A stretch of DNA of 22,542 nt, taken from an uncultured Alistipes sp. GTDB lineage: Bacteria > Bacteroidota > Bacteroidia > Bacteroidales > Rikenellaceae. Within the stretch, counting starts at the first letter, position 1. The number at the start of each line of letters is the position of its first letter. Positions 21,769 through 22,542 of the stretch are shown piece after piece. A model generated the notes under the pieces. The model had not been told where the DNA came from and made no database searches. It worked only from the letters and a program-made list of their open reading frames with translations. The translations under genes and the position numbers were made by a program. Where the stretch lies: contig CAJGDL010000008.1 of assembly GCA_904502075.1 (NCBI GenBank), forward strand, positions 1 to 22,542, read 5' to 3'.

Positions 21769-22542
21769 TTATCGAATCCGCACCTGCTGACCCGTGGCGA
21801 AGAGGTGCTCTGTGCGTTTCATGCGGTTGAGCTTGCGGAGGCTCTTTTGGCGGATGCCGTAGCGTTGCGATACCGAGAAGAGGCTCTCGCCCTCGACCGC
21901 CGTGTGGAACTCCTCGGCCCCCTGCCAGCTGTTTCGCTTGCGCTCGAGGAAGATCACCTCGCCGGCCAGGGGTTGGGCCGTGGGCTCCACCTCGTTGAAC
22001 TTGCGCAGGTTGCGGGCCGAGAGGCGCAACTCCTTGCCGATGGCCTCGAAGGTGTCCTCCTGCTTGGCTCTTACGAAGGGGATGCCGTTGCAGCGGTGGA
22101 CGCTGTGGGCTCCGTGGTGGCCGATCGTTACCTGGAAATTGTCGGGATCGACCCCCTCACCCCCTGTCTCGGCCGGCAGATAGCCGGGGGACGAGGTGAA
22201 GAATCGCTCCTCTTCGTTGCGTGCATAGAGCGCACTGCCCCCCTCGCGATCGAAGAGGTAGAGGTGGCTCTCTTCGATGATCTTGATGAGGCGTTGGGCA
22301 TAGTCGGGGGCGGTGGCGTAGCCGGCCGCCTTCAAGCCCCGCGCCCAACTGCGGTAGTCGTCGGGAGCGTAGACAAAGAGCGAGTCGTAGCGTGGTTGCT
22401 TGTCCAGGAACTCGGCGTGATCCTCGTAGGAGGCCTCGACGGTGGGGTAGGCGCGGAAACATTCGCCCTTTTCGTCGTCGTCGTGATAGACCTTTTTGCC
22501 CGTCCAATTTTTCTTGCACTTGATGCCGAAATGGTTGTTCGA
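21769..22542 (-). CDS. glucosaminidase (GH73-like) with two LysM domains, 5' partial
   Basis: The frame is open to the edge of the window. Its first visible residues, SNNHFGIKCKKNWTGKKVYH, then GECFRAYPTVEASYEDHAEF and YRSWARGLKAAGYATAPDYAQRLIKIIE, are the C-terminal half of a GH73-type N-acetylglucosaminidase, a peptidoglycan hydrolase. The catalytic glutamate lies upstream, outside the window. Two LysM-like repeats follow: one around VRAKQEDTFEAIGKELRLSA and a clearer one at the C-terminus (HTAVEGESLFSVSQRYGIRQ, KSLRKLNRMKRTEHLFATGQ). They would anchor the enzyme to peptidoglycan. The TTG at 22335 is an internal codon, not the start. It is convergent with the small lipoprotein gene. Confidence 0.92.
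   Translation of the reverse strand, partial: SNNHFGIKCKKNWTGKKVYHDDDEKGECFRAYPTVEASYEDHAEFLDKQPRYDSLFVYAPDDYRSWARGLKAAGYATAPDYAQRLIKIIEESHLYLFDREGGSALYARNEEERFFTSSPGYLPAETGGEGVDPDNFQVTIGHHGAHSVHRCNGIPFVRAKQEDTFEAIGKELRLSARNLRKFNEVEPTAQPLAGEVIFLERKRNSWQGAEEFHTAVEGESLFSVSQRYGIRQKSLRKLNRMKRTEHLFATGQQVRIR

Noticed and set aside
22333..22335. TTG as start of the glucosaminidase
   Set aside because: The frame continues upstream to the window edge with conserved GH73-type sequence, so this is an internal leucine codon.
1..22542. tRNA, rRNA, transposase, phage or defence genes
   Set aside because: I looked on both strands and saw no clear candidate. All substantial real ORFs are housekeeping, envelope or metabolic genes.

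Overview
The window looks like a chromosome segment from a Bacteroidales bacterium. Family Rikenellaceae, Alistipes or a close relative, is my best inference. Four things point there. The ribosomal operon runs in the Bacteroidetes order (rpsH-rplF-rplR-rpsE-rpmD-rplO-secY-map-infA-rpmJ-rpsM-rpsK-rpsD-rpoA-rplQ). Start codons lack Shine-Dalgarno sequences, and several genes have TAnnTTTG-type -7 boxes. Fimbrillin-like lipoproteins and a DPP IV-type peptidase are present. A tryptophanase is present, which fits the indole-positive habit of Alistipes. The genus cannot be proved from the sequence alone.

Layout. Bases 1-8205 hold the 3' part of the S10/spc/alpha ribosomal super-operon, tightly spaced and all on the plus strand, including secY, map, infA and rpoA. 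Bases 8206-8528 are non-coding and hold a ~126 bp palindromic element flush with the rplQ stop, 9-bp and 14-bp tandem repeats, and a minus-strand terminator. Bases 8529-9975 hold a small membrane protein facing away from an ECF sigma factor, whose gene overlaps that of a two-helix membrane protein (candidate anti-sigma). Bases 10107-13615 hold a clear Bacteroidetes promoter, dsbD and tnaA. Bases 13616-14294 are an unusual non-coding tract full of palindromes. Bases 14295-14909 encode an iron-type superoxide dismutase. Bases 14983-17706 hold a promoter, two paralogous fimbrillin-like lipoproteins that each carry a different carbohydrate-binding-like C-terminal module, and a bidirectional terminator. 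Bases 17724-20649 (minus strand) hold a DPP IV-family peptidase and a conserved hypothetical gene. Bases 20650-22542 hold a small HTH gene, a small lipoprotein, and the 3' part of a glucosaminidase/LysM cell-wall hydrolase.

How it works together. The first third is the translation and secretion core. After it come envelope functions: periplasmic thiol reduction (DsbD), surface lipoproteins that may bind glycans, a periplasmic or surface peptidase and a peptidoglycan hydrolase, plus tryptophan catabolism and superoxide defence.

The most unusual signal is not a protein but the palindromic repeat family. Copies sit directly against the stop codons of rplQ and tnaA, have compensatory base changes in their arms, and form a tandem mosaic downstream of tnaA. 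I found no defence system, CRISPR array, transposase or RNA gene.
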